In this document: positions 33,534-43,905 of the stretch, piece after piece | Position numbering within the stretch: the first letter of the stretch is position 1 | How the letters are laid out: every line of letters begins with the position of its first letter | Origin: Warburgia ugandensis | Lineage: Eukaryota; Streptophyta; Magnoliopsida; Canellales; Canellaceae | DNA: 64,000 bases | Reading direction: 5' to 3' | Assembly (NCBI GenBank): GCA_035236585.1 | Contig: CP141132.1 | Span: forward strand, 54,687,880 to 54,751,879 | Translations under genes and position numbers: made by a program | The notes under the pieces: generated by a model | What the model saw: only the letters and a program-made list of their open reading frames with translations | What the model was told of the DNA's origin: nothing | The model's database searches: none

Positions 33534-33884
33534 CATAGTTTAAAAAGTCTCAAAACTTAACTTGACTCAAACGGTTGGCTAAAAAATCAGGAGAGTTAGA
33601 GTTAATTAAAAGCAACTCTCAGGTGATTCAAAAATAGTTGAGTGAGATTTTTAATAGTATTTTATTTATATTTGGGTATATATATAAATTTTGCATTTAT
33701 ATTCTATCACTAGGCAAGTTTGTTAAGGAATTGCATACTAGTTTAGAGGTCTTGTATTTCAAAATCGAGTATAAGCAAAACATTTTTGCCCTATAGCAAG
33801 TTGACTCGTTGAGTGACTTGATTTGACATCAAGTTAAGTAACTCAAAATAATTTTTTAAGTCCACTCATGAGTTTTAGAACTAT
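33534..33884. mobile_element. MITE copy 2 (hAT-like)
   Basis: A 351-bp element starts CATAGTTTAAAAAG and ends TTTTAGAACTAT, flanked by perfect 8-bp copies GATCTAAG (33526-33533 and 33885-33892). It shares with copy 1 the 'GGTGA[TC]T...TTGAGT[AG]AGATTTTT' block and the closing 'ATGAGTTT' block. No coding capacity. Confidence 0.75.
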
Positions 33885-34162
33885 GATCTAAGGCAATCAT
33901 CTATTCAAAGTACACAAATTAGCTAACCTATGAGAAGCCACTTGTTTTTAATCTTTAAATCTTAAAAAAAAATAATGGTCATGATTTCGACTAAAAGAAA
34001 CATAGGCTGAACGCATCCAATGAGCATGAAATTCTATAATTGACCTATTCAAGCCATTTTTAACACTATGAATTATCATTGTGCATGAGAAAAATATAGA
34101 GTGGACTTCCAAGCCTTTTAGCGTTGATTCCCCTCTATTGTTCTTGTCTTCCTCGTGTCCCT

Positions 34163-34257
34163 CTCTTGTTTTCATATTCCTTTGTGGCCTTGATTGCAAT
34201 TTACAATCCCAACCATTTATAAAATCTTTAGCCCACAAAGGAATATGAAAACAAGAG
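34163..34257. repeat. 25-bp perfect inverted repeat (hairpin)
   Basis: 34163-34187 and 34233-34257 are exact reverse complements over 25 bases, separated by 45 bases. A transcript from either strand could fold into a long hairpin. It lies 46 bp upstream of the E6 5' LTR. The surrounding interval 33893-34303 holds no recognisable gene; a 116-codon minus-strand frame here has no known motif. Confidence 0.85.
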
Positions 34258-34303
34258 TAACAGTAGAAGAGGAATGCTGATGTAAAGTGTGACAACACTT
34301 TAT

Positions 34304-36357
34304 TGTTAATTGTTTAATTTTGGCAAAAAGACCCATACTTTAGCATTTAATTGGACCATCTAACTCATCAATTTAATAAATTTTTGGAAAAAATATAAAA
34401 ATTAGTTCAAATTGACCATCAAGCTATAAATTGTCAAAATTAGCGGTCAAATGATCAATTGAGCTAAGTGGATGCTTAATATATGGTTTAGATGACTCTA
34501 ATCTAGTCTTTGGTTTTGCAGATCAACTAAAAAAGGGTTGGATGGTTCAGATCTAATTTCAAAGGTGCAGATCAATTTGAAGATCTAAGGCAAGGGATGA
34601 AGTGTTCCTGAAAGAAGAGGGTTTCCTAATTGAAGAGAGTCCTAATTTGGAAGAGGGGTCCTAATTTGGGAGAGGAGAAAGTTTCCTAATAGGAATCTAC
34701 CTCTTCAAGGAAAGAGTTTGAGAAAAATAAAGAAGTGGAAAGATTATAACGAGGAGGAATGTACGGAGGTTTGAAGTTTTTTGGGAGTTTGGAGTTTTGG
34801 AGTTTAGTTGTTTTCTTTCTCTTTTGCTTGCCACTTTCCTCTTCCTAGTTTGTTTAGAGTTTCCCTTGTTTACTCATCTCTATTTTAGGTTCACAGCCCT
34901 CGCTCTTGCTTTTCACCACCACCTTTCTCTTCACATCCCAACCTTCCCCTCTCCTTTCTATCTTCCACATTACTTGTTTGGGTTGCACCGAACCAGATCC
35001 TCAACCTGAGTTCCATCATCCATCGTTGCACAACCCATCATCCATCTCTCTCTTGTTTAGATCACTCAAACACCCAGCCTCCACTTTTGCACCACTCTTT
35101 CTCTCGAGTATCTTCCTCTTCAGCCCTGTATCCATCGCACCTCTTTGCCTACCGCTCACAAGCCCAGATCGAAAAAAGGAAAAGAAAAAAAAAAAAAAAC
35201 CGACGCCCAGGCGATGTCTAGCTATGCGACGGCCATCTATCCATCGGCCAAGGCGTCTTTGCCCCAGACTCCCTCATCCCCATCACTTCCCAGCCATCTT
35301 GTCATTTTCCCTCATCACCGGCTACACCTTTCCACCGGTCCAGCGCAGCCCAGAATAGCCATGGACGACACCCAGTACCTGTCCTTGCCTCCATCAAGCC
35401 AGACCAGAATCAGAGAAGCCCATAGCTGGGCGACGCCCCAAGTTCCCATCCCAGGCATCAGTTTTTCCGTTCCCAGATGACTTCCCTGGTCACACCTTTC
35501 CATTAGGCCAGGCACGAAACTAGAACAAGAGCATGCCCAGCTATCTGCACATCTCACCATCTCCAGCATCCCCTTCTTCTCCGCTGATCTCTTCCAGCAA
35601 ACTGTGTTTATGGGAGTTTTTGGGAAGTTTTGGGAAAATTTCCAAATTTGCCCTTGGAAGATTATTTTAATTTACATTCCATGTCCTGTTACTATTACTA
35701 TTCGCGTTTTATGTTATTCCCATTCTAGTAATTCGCGTTCTGTGTTATTCCATTACTGTTTAACTCAATCAAAGGTTATGGTTTAACCATGGAAAACTTC
35801 TAATTTCTTGTTTGTTTTAATTTAGAATTTCAATTAATTTTTAGAACTTGTTTTTAGGATAGTTTCCTATTGAATTGTTGTTCCTAATCTCAAATTGGGT
35901 TATGAAAATAGATCTAAGCCATTAAATCTTAAATTCCTTAATTAGATTAGATCTTTAAAAATTTGAAGAATTTGACAAATTCCTCCATCAGATCATTAAT
36001 CCAAGATATGTTGAACATATTGATGGAGTTTGATCAAAGTTTGGGATACCCAAAGTGAAGAAATTGGACAACACTTAAGATAGGAATTAGATTTTTCTTA
36101 ATTTCTTCTAGTTTTAGTTTAGTTAAGGTTTTATTGTTTTTTTTTCTGTTCTTTCTAGAATTAGACCACTGGAATTTCATTGTTAACTTGAAGATGAAGT
36201 CTGATTTCTTTCTGTTAATTTTTGTGAATTAATTTAAATTTTAAATAATTAAATTTTATTAAAAACTCCAAAGTCTTAAAGCACGTCCTTGTGAGATCGA
36301 CCCGTATTTGCATTAGCTATACTAAAATAGCCCGCGTACTTACAAAAAATGTTAACA
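34304..36357 (+). mobile_element. E6 5' LTR
   Basis: It starts TGTTAATTGTTTAATTTTGG and ends GTTAACA before the AGTTTT spacer and primer site. It matches 40922-43062 along its length. Pyrimidine-rich sequence from about 34800 to 35150 follows the TATA position. The frames inside (for example 34906-35358) are by-products of this pyrimidine-rich transcribed region, not genes. Confidence 0.85.
34745..34750 (+). promoter_or_regulatory. E6 5' LTR TATA-like box
   Basis: TATAAC lies about 440 bp into the LTR. The equivalent place in the 3' LTR (41320-41326) reads TATAAAG, so the 5' copy seems to have lost a good TATA box. Confidence 0.4.
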
Positions 36358-36363
36358 AGTTTT

Positions 36364-36381
36364 TGGTATCATTGCCGAGGA
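36364..36381 (+). promoter_or_regulatory. E6 primer binding site (tRNA-Asp type, degenerate)
   Basis: TGGTATCATTGCCGAGGA corresponds to TGGCGCCGTTGCCGGGGA at 58701 with four differences, all C/T or G/A. It is preceded by the same AGTTTT spacer. Confidence 0.75.
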
Positions 36382-37504
36382 CCCACAATGGAGTTTTTAT
36401 AAAATTTAATTAAAAAATCCAAAAAAATTTAAAATTAGAAAAATCCAAAAAATAAAAAAAATTATAGGAATTGTAGAGTTTCAACATTTTAGACAATTTT
36501 AGGTGCATTTTTCAAAATTTTTAGTGCATAACCACCTAATTTCCTAAAATTGATACTTATTTCTAATTTTCTTTTTCAGGAAAACAGAAAAGTGGAGGAA
36601 TTTGGCACGTAAATCTTCATCAAAATGGAAATTTTCTTACTTTCCTAGAATATGATTTATTTTCCTTTTGAGTGAATCTTGCAGTGAGGATCCTTGTAAA
36701 TTGCAATTTTTATTTTAATTTTAAAGGGTTGTATAATATTGGGCAAGTGTGGGATAAGGTGGCCTACACATGATCTTCATCAGAACCCCACTATAAGTTT
36801 CCTCACTCATTTAATTCCTAGATTAGAGTTTACATTTATATTAAAATTGCATTGTTTGGTAGTGTAACTCATATAGAAACCATCACTTATAATTGTTGCA
36901 TTTTTAGGGTTTTGCATTAGTTTATTGCTTTTAATTGCATCTTAGGACACGGTTAATGCTTTAAGGTGATATATATGCTGATTGAACTACCATGGAGTGT
37001 GGGATTTAATTAGTAAGGGCACCCTACCCTCATAAGATCAAGGGTTGATTTCATCACCACTCCTTGGCCCACCTAGGATAATCACCTCATGTGCACTACC
37101 CTACACTTCAAATCAAATTAAAATCAATTAGAAGAGACCTATAGGGCCATCACATGCTCGTAGGACCCTCTTACTCAAACGCAATTTATTGTCACTCCAG
37201 TGGCTTTTGAGTACTGTGGTTATTGAGGGTTGTCTAATAGAGCCTCGCTCTTTGCTCCCCTCTTATTGACATTTGTGACGTCTAAACGCCTCCTTACATG
37301 AGGGTTGTATTAACCACCTTGCGTAGAACCTAACTGGTAAGCAATTAAAAGTATTGTCTCCACATAAATTCAAGAATGTCAAAATATTGTTGCTTATTAG
37401 CCTTAAGGATTATATTGTGCCCTTTGTTTGTGCATCTTTTTAATAAGTTAGGTTGCATCATGTAGGTTAGTTTTCATCTTAAGAAAAAAAAAAAAAAAAA
37501 CAAA
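36382..37504 (+). other. E6 5' leader
   Basis: This noncoding leader is shared with E8, E9 and E3. Landmarks include 'GGGCAAGTGTGGGATAAGGT' (36742), 'GATCTTCATCAGAACCCCAC' (36772), 'ATCACATGCTCGTAGGACCC' (37149), 'CAGTGGCTTTTGAG' (37199) and 'GACATTTGTGACGTCTAAAC' (37268). A 17-base A run (37484-37500) directly precedes the coding frame. The conserved order suggests RNA signals for packaging or translation. Confidence 0.65.
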
Positions 37505-38030
37505 GCCTATCAAGAAGGATATGGATTTCATAGATTAGATGCATAGATGGATCAGTTAGATCTTATGGAAAGTCAATTGCTTAGGCTAATAGCTTTTAAG
37601 CAAGTTGCACCACAACCCCAATACCATAATGACTATACCTATTTTGAGCATCCCTATTCCACTCCTTCTTGACCCCCATCATGCTCCACATACAATGAAT
37701 ACTATCAAGAGCCAGTGGATGTACCTAATGCATTCACATACCCTAGCAATTTTTATTCTGATACAAATTATTAAGACTCTAATAGATGGGCTAGGCATCA
37801 TGAACAACTATGGTCTCAGGATTACCAATATCAGGAAGAACCACAATGTTCTCACCCTGGTCAACTCTGCCATGATTATTCAGAATATCAGGGTCAACCA
37901 TCATGTGTTTAGGCTACTCAGTCCCTTTTTCAGTACCCTAATGCCACAACAATACCAACCCTATGAGTCATTTCCTCTATGGGAAGAACCATTATTAGAA
38001 GAAAATATGCAGCATGTGTGAAATAATGGA
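37505..38030 (+). pseudogene. E6 Tyr/Gln-rich protein remnant
   Basis: The native frame runs from 37505 with an ATG at 37547 ('MDQLDLMESQLLRLIAFKQV') into a Tyr/Gln/Pro/His-rich stretch: 'QPQYHNDYTYFEHPY', 'NEYYQEPVDVPNAFTYP', 'QDYQYQEEPQCSHPGQLCHD'. It has four in-frame stops and one frame change near 37960. I chose this frame over the longer open frame at 37605-38021 because its composition is protein-like and it continues the ATG and leader. The E1 minus-strand piece at 4403-4330 matches its end. Function is unknown, and no gag domain is present. Confidence 0.55.
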
Positions 38031-39075
38031 ACAAGGTATGGCTGCTAGGAATATGGAATTAAAACAAATGATGGAGGATTTCACTAAGGAAATAAAATGA
38101 GGGAAGGAGGAATTTGAGGAGACACTAAAACAAATTAGGGATAATGAAGGGCCATTTATTCTTGACACTAGGATGGAAATTTCTTATGATCCTTATGAGC
38201 CACAAAGTCTACAACCATCCTTAGAAATCTCCAACTTAGATATACTTGAGTCATGTCCTGATTCTGATAATGAAGAGACTTCTATTGATGAAGAGAATAA
38301 AGCTTTAGAAAAATCCAACCCTAATCCTCTAGATGTGTGTCCCACCTATTTTTATGATTTTGATGAAGACACATCTATTGAGGAGATGCATGAGTTGTTG
38401 GATACTGTGCCTTTGATGGACACTTCTCGATGGCAAGCTAGAGTATATCCTCTTATAAAGCATGAAATTCAATTTGCGCCCTTCAATGTAGAAGATGTAC
38501 CTGATTGGGACCTAGCAGCCTTATTTGAACAAACATCAGACTATATAATATAGACACGATTGATGCTGTACCTGTGCTTATCCAATAGGAAGAAGCAGAG
38601 TTAGTTGATATGCATCAACCTACTTTAGGGTACACATCAGAAGATAACTAGGGTTTAAGCCAAACCCTGTCCCCACCTTTAGTAATACAAGAACAACCTA
38701 TTAGAGAAAGGCAGAGTCAAGGTACTACCCTAGTTCAGGACAATGATATGGACACGGAGGAAAAAGATAGACTGAATAGAATGGTCATTATTATCCCTCC
38801 ATTTGGTCAAGATAAGGACTGTTTGTCACCATATGGTCTAAGGAAATACATGATAGTTCATGCTGTCATTGTGTTACCCTCACCTCAATTGTCGAGGTAA
38901 AGCAATTATATTGACTACCATGAAATAATGAAGATGGGGGATCAACAATATGTTCCCACTACCTTCACAATTATGGTGATCTACTATATTATATTCATAT
39001 CACTACCTAAAATTTCAAGGTGGAGGCCATATATAGATTACCGCTAAATTCTGAAGTGGCATGAGAAATCTCGCC
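38031..39075 (+). pseudogene. E6 acidic protein remnant with gypsy PR-RT linker motif
   Basis: The longest open part (38173-38553) is acidic: 'ESCPDSDNEETSIDEENKAL', then 'DEDTSIEEMHELLDTVPLMDTSRW'. The latter matches the segment between protease and RT in E8 ('DIDKSIEEVNNLLDVAPIMDISKW', about 52010-52080). So this non-autonomous element kept the linker and lost both enzymes. Downstream, 'VEDVPDWDLAALFEQT' and a closing 'KISRWRPYIDYR' block (about 39010) match E1. Upstream (38031-38160) is a Lys/Glu-rich, possibly coiled-coil stretch. Stops separate the parts. Confidence 0.6.
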
Positions 39076-40911
39076 ATTTCATCTTAGGGTTAGGATTAGG
39101 ACACATAAGCTGACCTAGTTAGCTCTAGGTTTAGAAAATTAGGTTAGGTAATGTCTGGCTGAAGATGTTAAACTTAGTGCCTATTGGAAGGCAACCCAAG
39201 GGTTTAGAGTCTACATCACTCAACTTCCATATAAAATCCTATGTTTTCAAACATTGGGGACAATGTTTTATTCAAATTGGAGGGTGTAGATGCACATAGA
39301 GATTTTAAATTTTCTTGAGTAATATATATATATATATATATTGAAAATTTTTGAAAAAAAATTGAAAATTTTTTGAAAAAAAAGTTTTTAAAGTAGAGTT
39401 CCCTTACTGTGATGAGAACTGCATGTTTAGAATTTGGTAAATATACTATTTTCACCTCTTAATGGGAATGCATATGATTAGTTTTGCATATCATTCATGT
39501 GTTGAAGCATTTTATGAAAGTTAATTCTCAGAAACCATTTACGCACAACACATAATCAACACTAATATGGAGATATGACTTAGAGACTTGGAGGAAAATT
39601 AGTGGAGACCTATAACCTAGTGAGAGTTTGAGACTATCTTCTTTTAGAGAGTTATAAGTAATTCCATGAATTATTCAATGTACATAATTAGTGTGATCCT
39701 GTTATTATTGTTTTGGTTAAACATCAAAGAATAAATAGGAGCAATAGCTTTAATTCTAGAAATTTATTGAATCTGATAGGTATTAGGAAACCTAGGAAAT
39801 GATACAGGCCATCCTTGTTTAGCCCAGAGACATAAAACTTACCCAATATAGTATATCACTAGTTAGATTTTTGAGCCTGTTATTAAGCCTTTTCTTTCTT
39901 AATCCCATTCACCTTAACTTAGAATAACCCAGTAAAATAAATAACCACTACCCATCTTCAAAATGAGTAGAGTAGAAAAAGTTCAAAAATACGACAAAAA
40001 GTCAAAGAAGTGAGAAAAATTAGCTGTCTTTCTTCCAAAGAAGAAAAAGAAAAATATGAACTTGAAAAAAAAAAAAAGAAGCAAAAAAGAAGAAGAAGAA
40101 GAAAGACCAAAATCTAAAAGAGAAATTCACTTCAAGTACAAAACCAAAAGAAAATTTGTCCTAGAAGATATTCATTGAAGACATCTACTCAATTTTGAAC
40201 CTTTGATATCTTTATACCCTTCTTTTCTAAACCTGTCCTAAGCCTACATTTCGTCCTAGTTAAAGACATATTGATCTTAGGTGGACATAACTTTAAAGAG
40301 AAGATAAAAAGAAAGAATTAAGGTAAAAGACCCCTAATATTCTTGGTGATAACATCCACTCTTAGGGATCACTTTCCTTTGTCTCATGAACATTAAAAAG
40401 AACTATGTGAACGATTAGCTTGTTGAATTCGATCACATAATGAGAGAAATATGATAAACCCCTTACTTTTATTTCTGCACATATACTTGTGAGAATTTGA
40501 AGTCAAGGCATATTTTCAATGGAATGTAAGCATATCTAGTTAGAAGTCAAGATTTATGTGGCTGTACACACACTTATGTACTCTGAGGAGTAGCTCAAAT
40601 AAAATGTCTTGAATATGTGTATGGTGTGTAAAATTGTCAAATCCTCTTTCTTAAGTTGTGAAAAATTAGTAAAGTTGCTAATGAATAAGGATTTTCTGAG
40701 ATAAAATAGGGGACTTGACCTTATTGAATTTTATGGGTATATTCACTGCAAACCCTCACAAGGCCTAACTCATCCACTAGGGGTAACTTAGGCGTTCAAG
40801 GCTTGTTGCATGTGCTAAATGCAATCGTGATTACTTACGAAAGTGTCATCTTATACCAATTTTGTGTAAAATAGTTGTCTGCATGTTTTGCGCGGAACTA
40901 GCAAAATGCTG
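39076..40911 (+). other. E6 3' noncoding region
   Basis: It carries the shared Athila-type signatures: 'GCTGAAGATGTTAAACTTAG' and 'GGAAGGCAACCCAAGGG' (39160-39203), 'CAAACATTGGGGACAATGTT' (39249-39268), 'TAGTGGAGACCTATAACCTA' (39599), 'GGCCATCCTTGTTTAGCCC' (39807) and 'CTGCAAACCCTCACAAGGCC' (40747). No coding frame is visible. A 20-base AT repeat lies at 39322-39341. Confidence 0.7.
39322..39341. repeat. (AT)n microsatellite
   Basis: About ten AT units inside the E6 3' noncoding block; E8 lacks it at the same place (55255). Confidence 0.8.
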
Positions 40912-40921
40912 ATTGGGGGTG
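40912..40921 (+). promoter_or_regulatory. E6 polypurine tract
   Basis: ATTGGGGGTG directly precedes the 3' LTR start and follows 'AGCAAAATGCTG'. It is the plus-strand primer site by position and by comparison with E2 and E9. Confidence 0.7.
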
Positions 40922-43062
40922 TGTTAATTAGACCATCCAACTCATCAATTTAATATTTTTGGAGAAAATATAAAAATTAGTTCAAATTGACCATCCAATT
41001 GTAAATTGTCAAAATTAGCAGTCAGATGATCAATTGAGCTAAGTGGATGCTTAATGTATGGTTTAGATGACTCTAATCTAGTCTTTGGTTTTATAGATCA
41101 ACTAAAGAAGGGTTGGATGGCTCATATCTAATTTCAACAGTGCAGATCAGTTTGAAGATCTAAGGCAAGGGATGAAGGGCTCCTTAAAGAAGAGGATTTC
41201 GTAATTAAAGAGGACTCATCATTTGGAAGAGGAGTCCTAATTTGGGGGAGGAGAAATTTCCTAATAGGAATCTACCTCTTCAAGGAAAGAGTTTGAGGAA
41301 AATAAGGAAGTGGAAAGATTATAAAGAGGAGGAACATGTGGAATTTTGGGGGGAGAGTTTGAAGTTTTTTTGGAGTTGTTTAGTCGTTTTCTTTCTCTTT
41401 TGCTTGCCACTTTCCTCTTCCAGGTTTGTTTGGAGTTTCCCTTGTTTACTCATCTCTCTTTCACGTTCACAGCCCTCCTCTTGCTGTTCATCACCACCTT
41501 TCTCTTCACATCCCAGCTTTCCCCTCTCCATTCTATCTCCAACGCTACCTGTTTGGGTTACACCGAACCAGATCCTCAACCTGAGTTCCACCATCCATCG
41601 TCGCACAACCCAGCATCCATCTCTCTCTTGTTTACATCACTCAAACACCCAGCCTCCACTGCCGCACCACTGTTTCTCTGAAGTATCTTCATCTTCAGCC
41701 TTGCATCCATTGCACCTCTTTCCCCACCGCTCACAAGTCCAGATCAGAAAAAGGAAAAAAATAAAAAAACAAAAAAAAAATTGATGCCCAGGCAAAGTCT
41801 AGCCGTGCGATGGCCATCTATCCATCGGCCAAGGCGTCTTTGCCCCAGACTCCCTCATCCCCATCTCTTCTCAACCATCTCCTTTCCACTATCTCTCCAA
41901 TACCCTCTCTTACTTGCATGCTTTGTTCCAGACAATGCCCATAAAAAATGTCATTTTCCCTCAGCACCAGCTGCACCTTTCCATCACTCCAGCCTAGCCC
42001 AGAACAGCCATGGACAACACCCAGTACCAGCCCTTGCCTCCATCATGCCAGACCAGAACCAAAGAACACCCACAGCTGGACGACGCCCCAAGTTCCCATC
42101 CCAGGCATTGGTTTTTTCGTTCTCCTCTACTTCTAGTCGTTTATCCCTCATCACCCCCGCACCAGATCACTTCCCTGGTCGCACTTTTCCACCGGGCCAA
42201 GCACGAAACTAGAACAGGAGCATGCTTAGCCATCCGCACATCTCACCGTCTTTGGCATCCTCTTCTTCTCCGGCGATCTCCTCCGCAAACTCTGTGTATC
42301 AGAGTTTTTGGGAAGTTTTGGGCAAAATTCCAAATTTACCCTTAAAAGAATATTTTAATTTACATTCCATGTACTGTTACTATTACTATTTGCATTTTGT
42401 ATTATTCCCATTCTGGTAATTCGCATTCTGTGTTATTCCTTTACTGTTTAACTCAATCAAAGGTTATGGCAATCAAAGGTTATGGTTTAACTATGGAAAA
42501 CTTCTAATTTCTTGTCTATTTTAATTCAGAATTTTAATTAATTTTTAGAACTTATTTTTAAGATAGTTTCCTATTGAATTGTTGTTCTTGATCTTCAAAT
42601 TTGGTTATGAAAATAGATCTGAGCCATTAAATCTTAAATTCCTTAATTAGATTAGATCTTTAAAAATTTAAAGAATTTGACAAATTCCTCCATCAGATCA
42701 TTAATCTAGGACATGTTGAACATATTGATGGAGTTTGATCAAAGTTTGGAATACCCAAAGTGAAGAAATTGGACAAACTTAAGATAAGGAATTAGATTTT
42801 TCTTAATTTCATCTAGTTGTAGTTTAGTTAAGGTTTTATTGTTTCTTTTTCTGTTCTTTCTAGAATTGGACCATTGGAATTTCACTGTTAACTTGAAGAT
42901 GAAGTATAATTTCTTTATATTAATTTTCGTGAATTAATTTAAATTTAAAATTATTAAATTTTATTAAAAACTCCAAAATCTTAAAGCTCATCCCGGTGGG
43001 ATCGACCCGTACTTACATTAGCTATACTACAATAGCCGGTGCACTTGCGGAAAACATCAATA
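40922..43062 (+). mobile_element. E6 3' LTR
   Basis: It starts TGTTAATTAGACC: relative to the 5' LTR, about 41 bases are missing between two TTAATT copies. A TATAAAG box lies at 41320-41326. The end is close to 43062 ('GCACTTGCGG' then a short tail); the last bases are altered, so the boundary is good to a few bases. Frames such as 41242-41784 (180 codons) are chance products of pyrimidine-rich LTR sequence. Confidence 0.8.
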
Positions 43063-43645
43063 CTGAACACCCATGCAACTCTTCTCCTTTTGTATATTGA
43101 GTCTCACAAAACTGTTGATCCATAATGCTCATTTGACTCTCCTAACCCTAGTTATCCAGTTGCCCAAAAATCATGTTAAATGGAGCAATTTAGTAACTAA
43201 GAAAAGATATTAGCCTTGCTCATAGCAAAAATACTAGGCCTACATGGGCACACCCACACATCCCATGAGTCACACAAGAGTGTCTCTAAATTCCAAGATT
43301 GATGGTGGATCAAAGATTGGTAACATTGAACAACGAAGATCATCATCAAACTCCCTTGGATCGTTAGATTATGAGCATGATTGGTCACGGATGGATGGAT
43401 GCCATCAACATAGAGTATTTGAACAAATTTTATCATTCAAATGGGACATCTTTGGGCTTTAATAAAGCACAACTAGAAAATAGACAAAGATGGATGTCAA
43501 GATCTAATCTTGAAAGATGTAAGGAAAAATCTCATATGAACATTGCAGATTTGCTTATTAGAAACCATCCTATGACCAATCAAAGTTTCCTATCTTGAAT
43601 TAGTCAAAAATGTCCCTATAAGGGTTCCTTGGTCAAGGGTCAATA
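43063..43645. other. Anonymous interval right of E6
   Basis: No recognisable gene or repeat. Two overlapping frames (43244-43462 and 43371-43598) have ordinary composition but no known motif, and neither is long enough to support a call. Confidence 0.35.
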
Positions 43646-43905
43646 TGTTGACTGGTCAATGATTCTAAGCTACCAAAACTAAGGAAAAGGCTAGCTTAAG
43701 AAGTAAAATAGTTTAGGAACTTACCAGTTTGTAATACATGTATTAGAATTTACTTAGTTGTGTTTGATAACTATCCAATGTTTAGCAAGTATTTATTTAG
43801 AAATACTAAAGTTTAGGAAAGTCTTCATAGACAAATAACTTGTATTTAGAAAGTACTAGCTAGCCTAGGAAACTAATATAATTATACAGTTTCTTAGTAT
43901 ATTTG
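43646..43905 (+). mobile_element. Unassigned LTR-like repeat, left part (second copy), split by E7
   Basis: It starts TGTTGACTGGTCAATGATTC and is related to 24029-24240. It continues at 49042 after removal of E7, where a TATA-like CTATAAATACC (49073) follows, and may end near CTCTAACA at 49171. TG...CA ends and the TATA position suggest an LTR of about 390 bp. No internal region is recognised, so a solo LTR or TRIM part is possible. Confidence 0.45.

Larger units (their letters stand above)
34304..43062 (+). mobile_element. E6, non-autonomous Athila-derived LTR retrotransposon
   Basis: It has two LTRs (34304-36357 and 40922-43062), a degenerate tRNA-Asp primer site and a polypurine tract. 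Its 4.6-kb interior has no gag, protease, RT, RNase H or integrase domain. Instead it has a leader, a Tyr/Gln-rich frame, an acidic frame and the Athila 3' noncoding block. LTR similarity across about 2 kb is high but with several indels. I could not find a matching 5-bp target duplication (left flank TTTAT). Confidence 0.8.

Noticed and set aside
33948-34298. 116-codon minus-strand frame
   Set aside because: It overlaps the 25-bp inverted repeat, has no known motif, and no promoter or neighbour supports it.
37605-38021. 138-codon frame rich in Ile, Pro and His
   Set aside because: It is a shifted reading of the Tyr/Gln-rich frame beginning at 37505. That frame has the protein-like composition and matches E1.
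41242-41784. 180-codon open frame, Pro/Ser/Leu-rich
   Set aside because: It lies wholly inside the E6 3' LTR, in the pyrimidine-rich transcribed part. The 5' LTR gives different broken frames at the same place, so it is not a gene.
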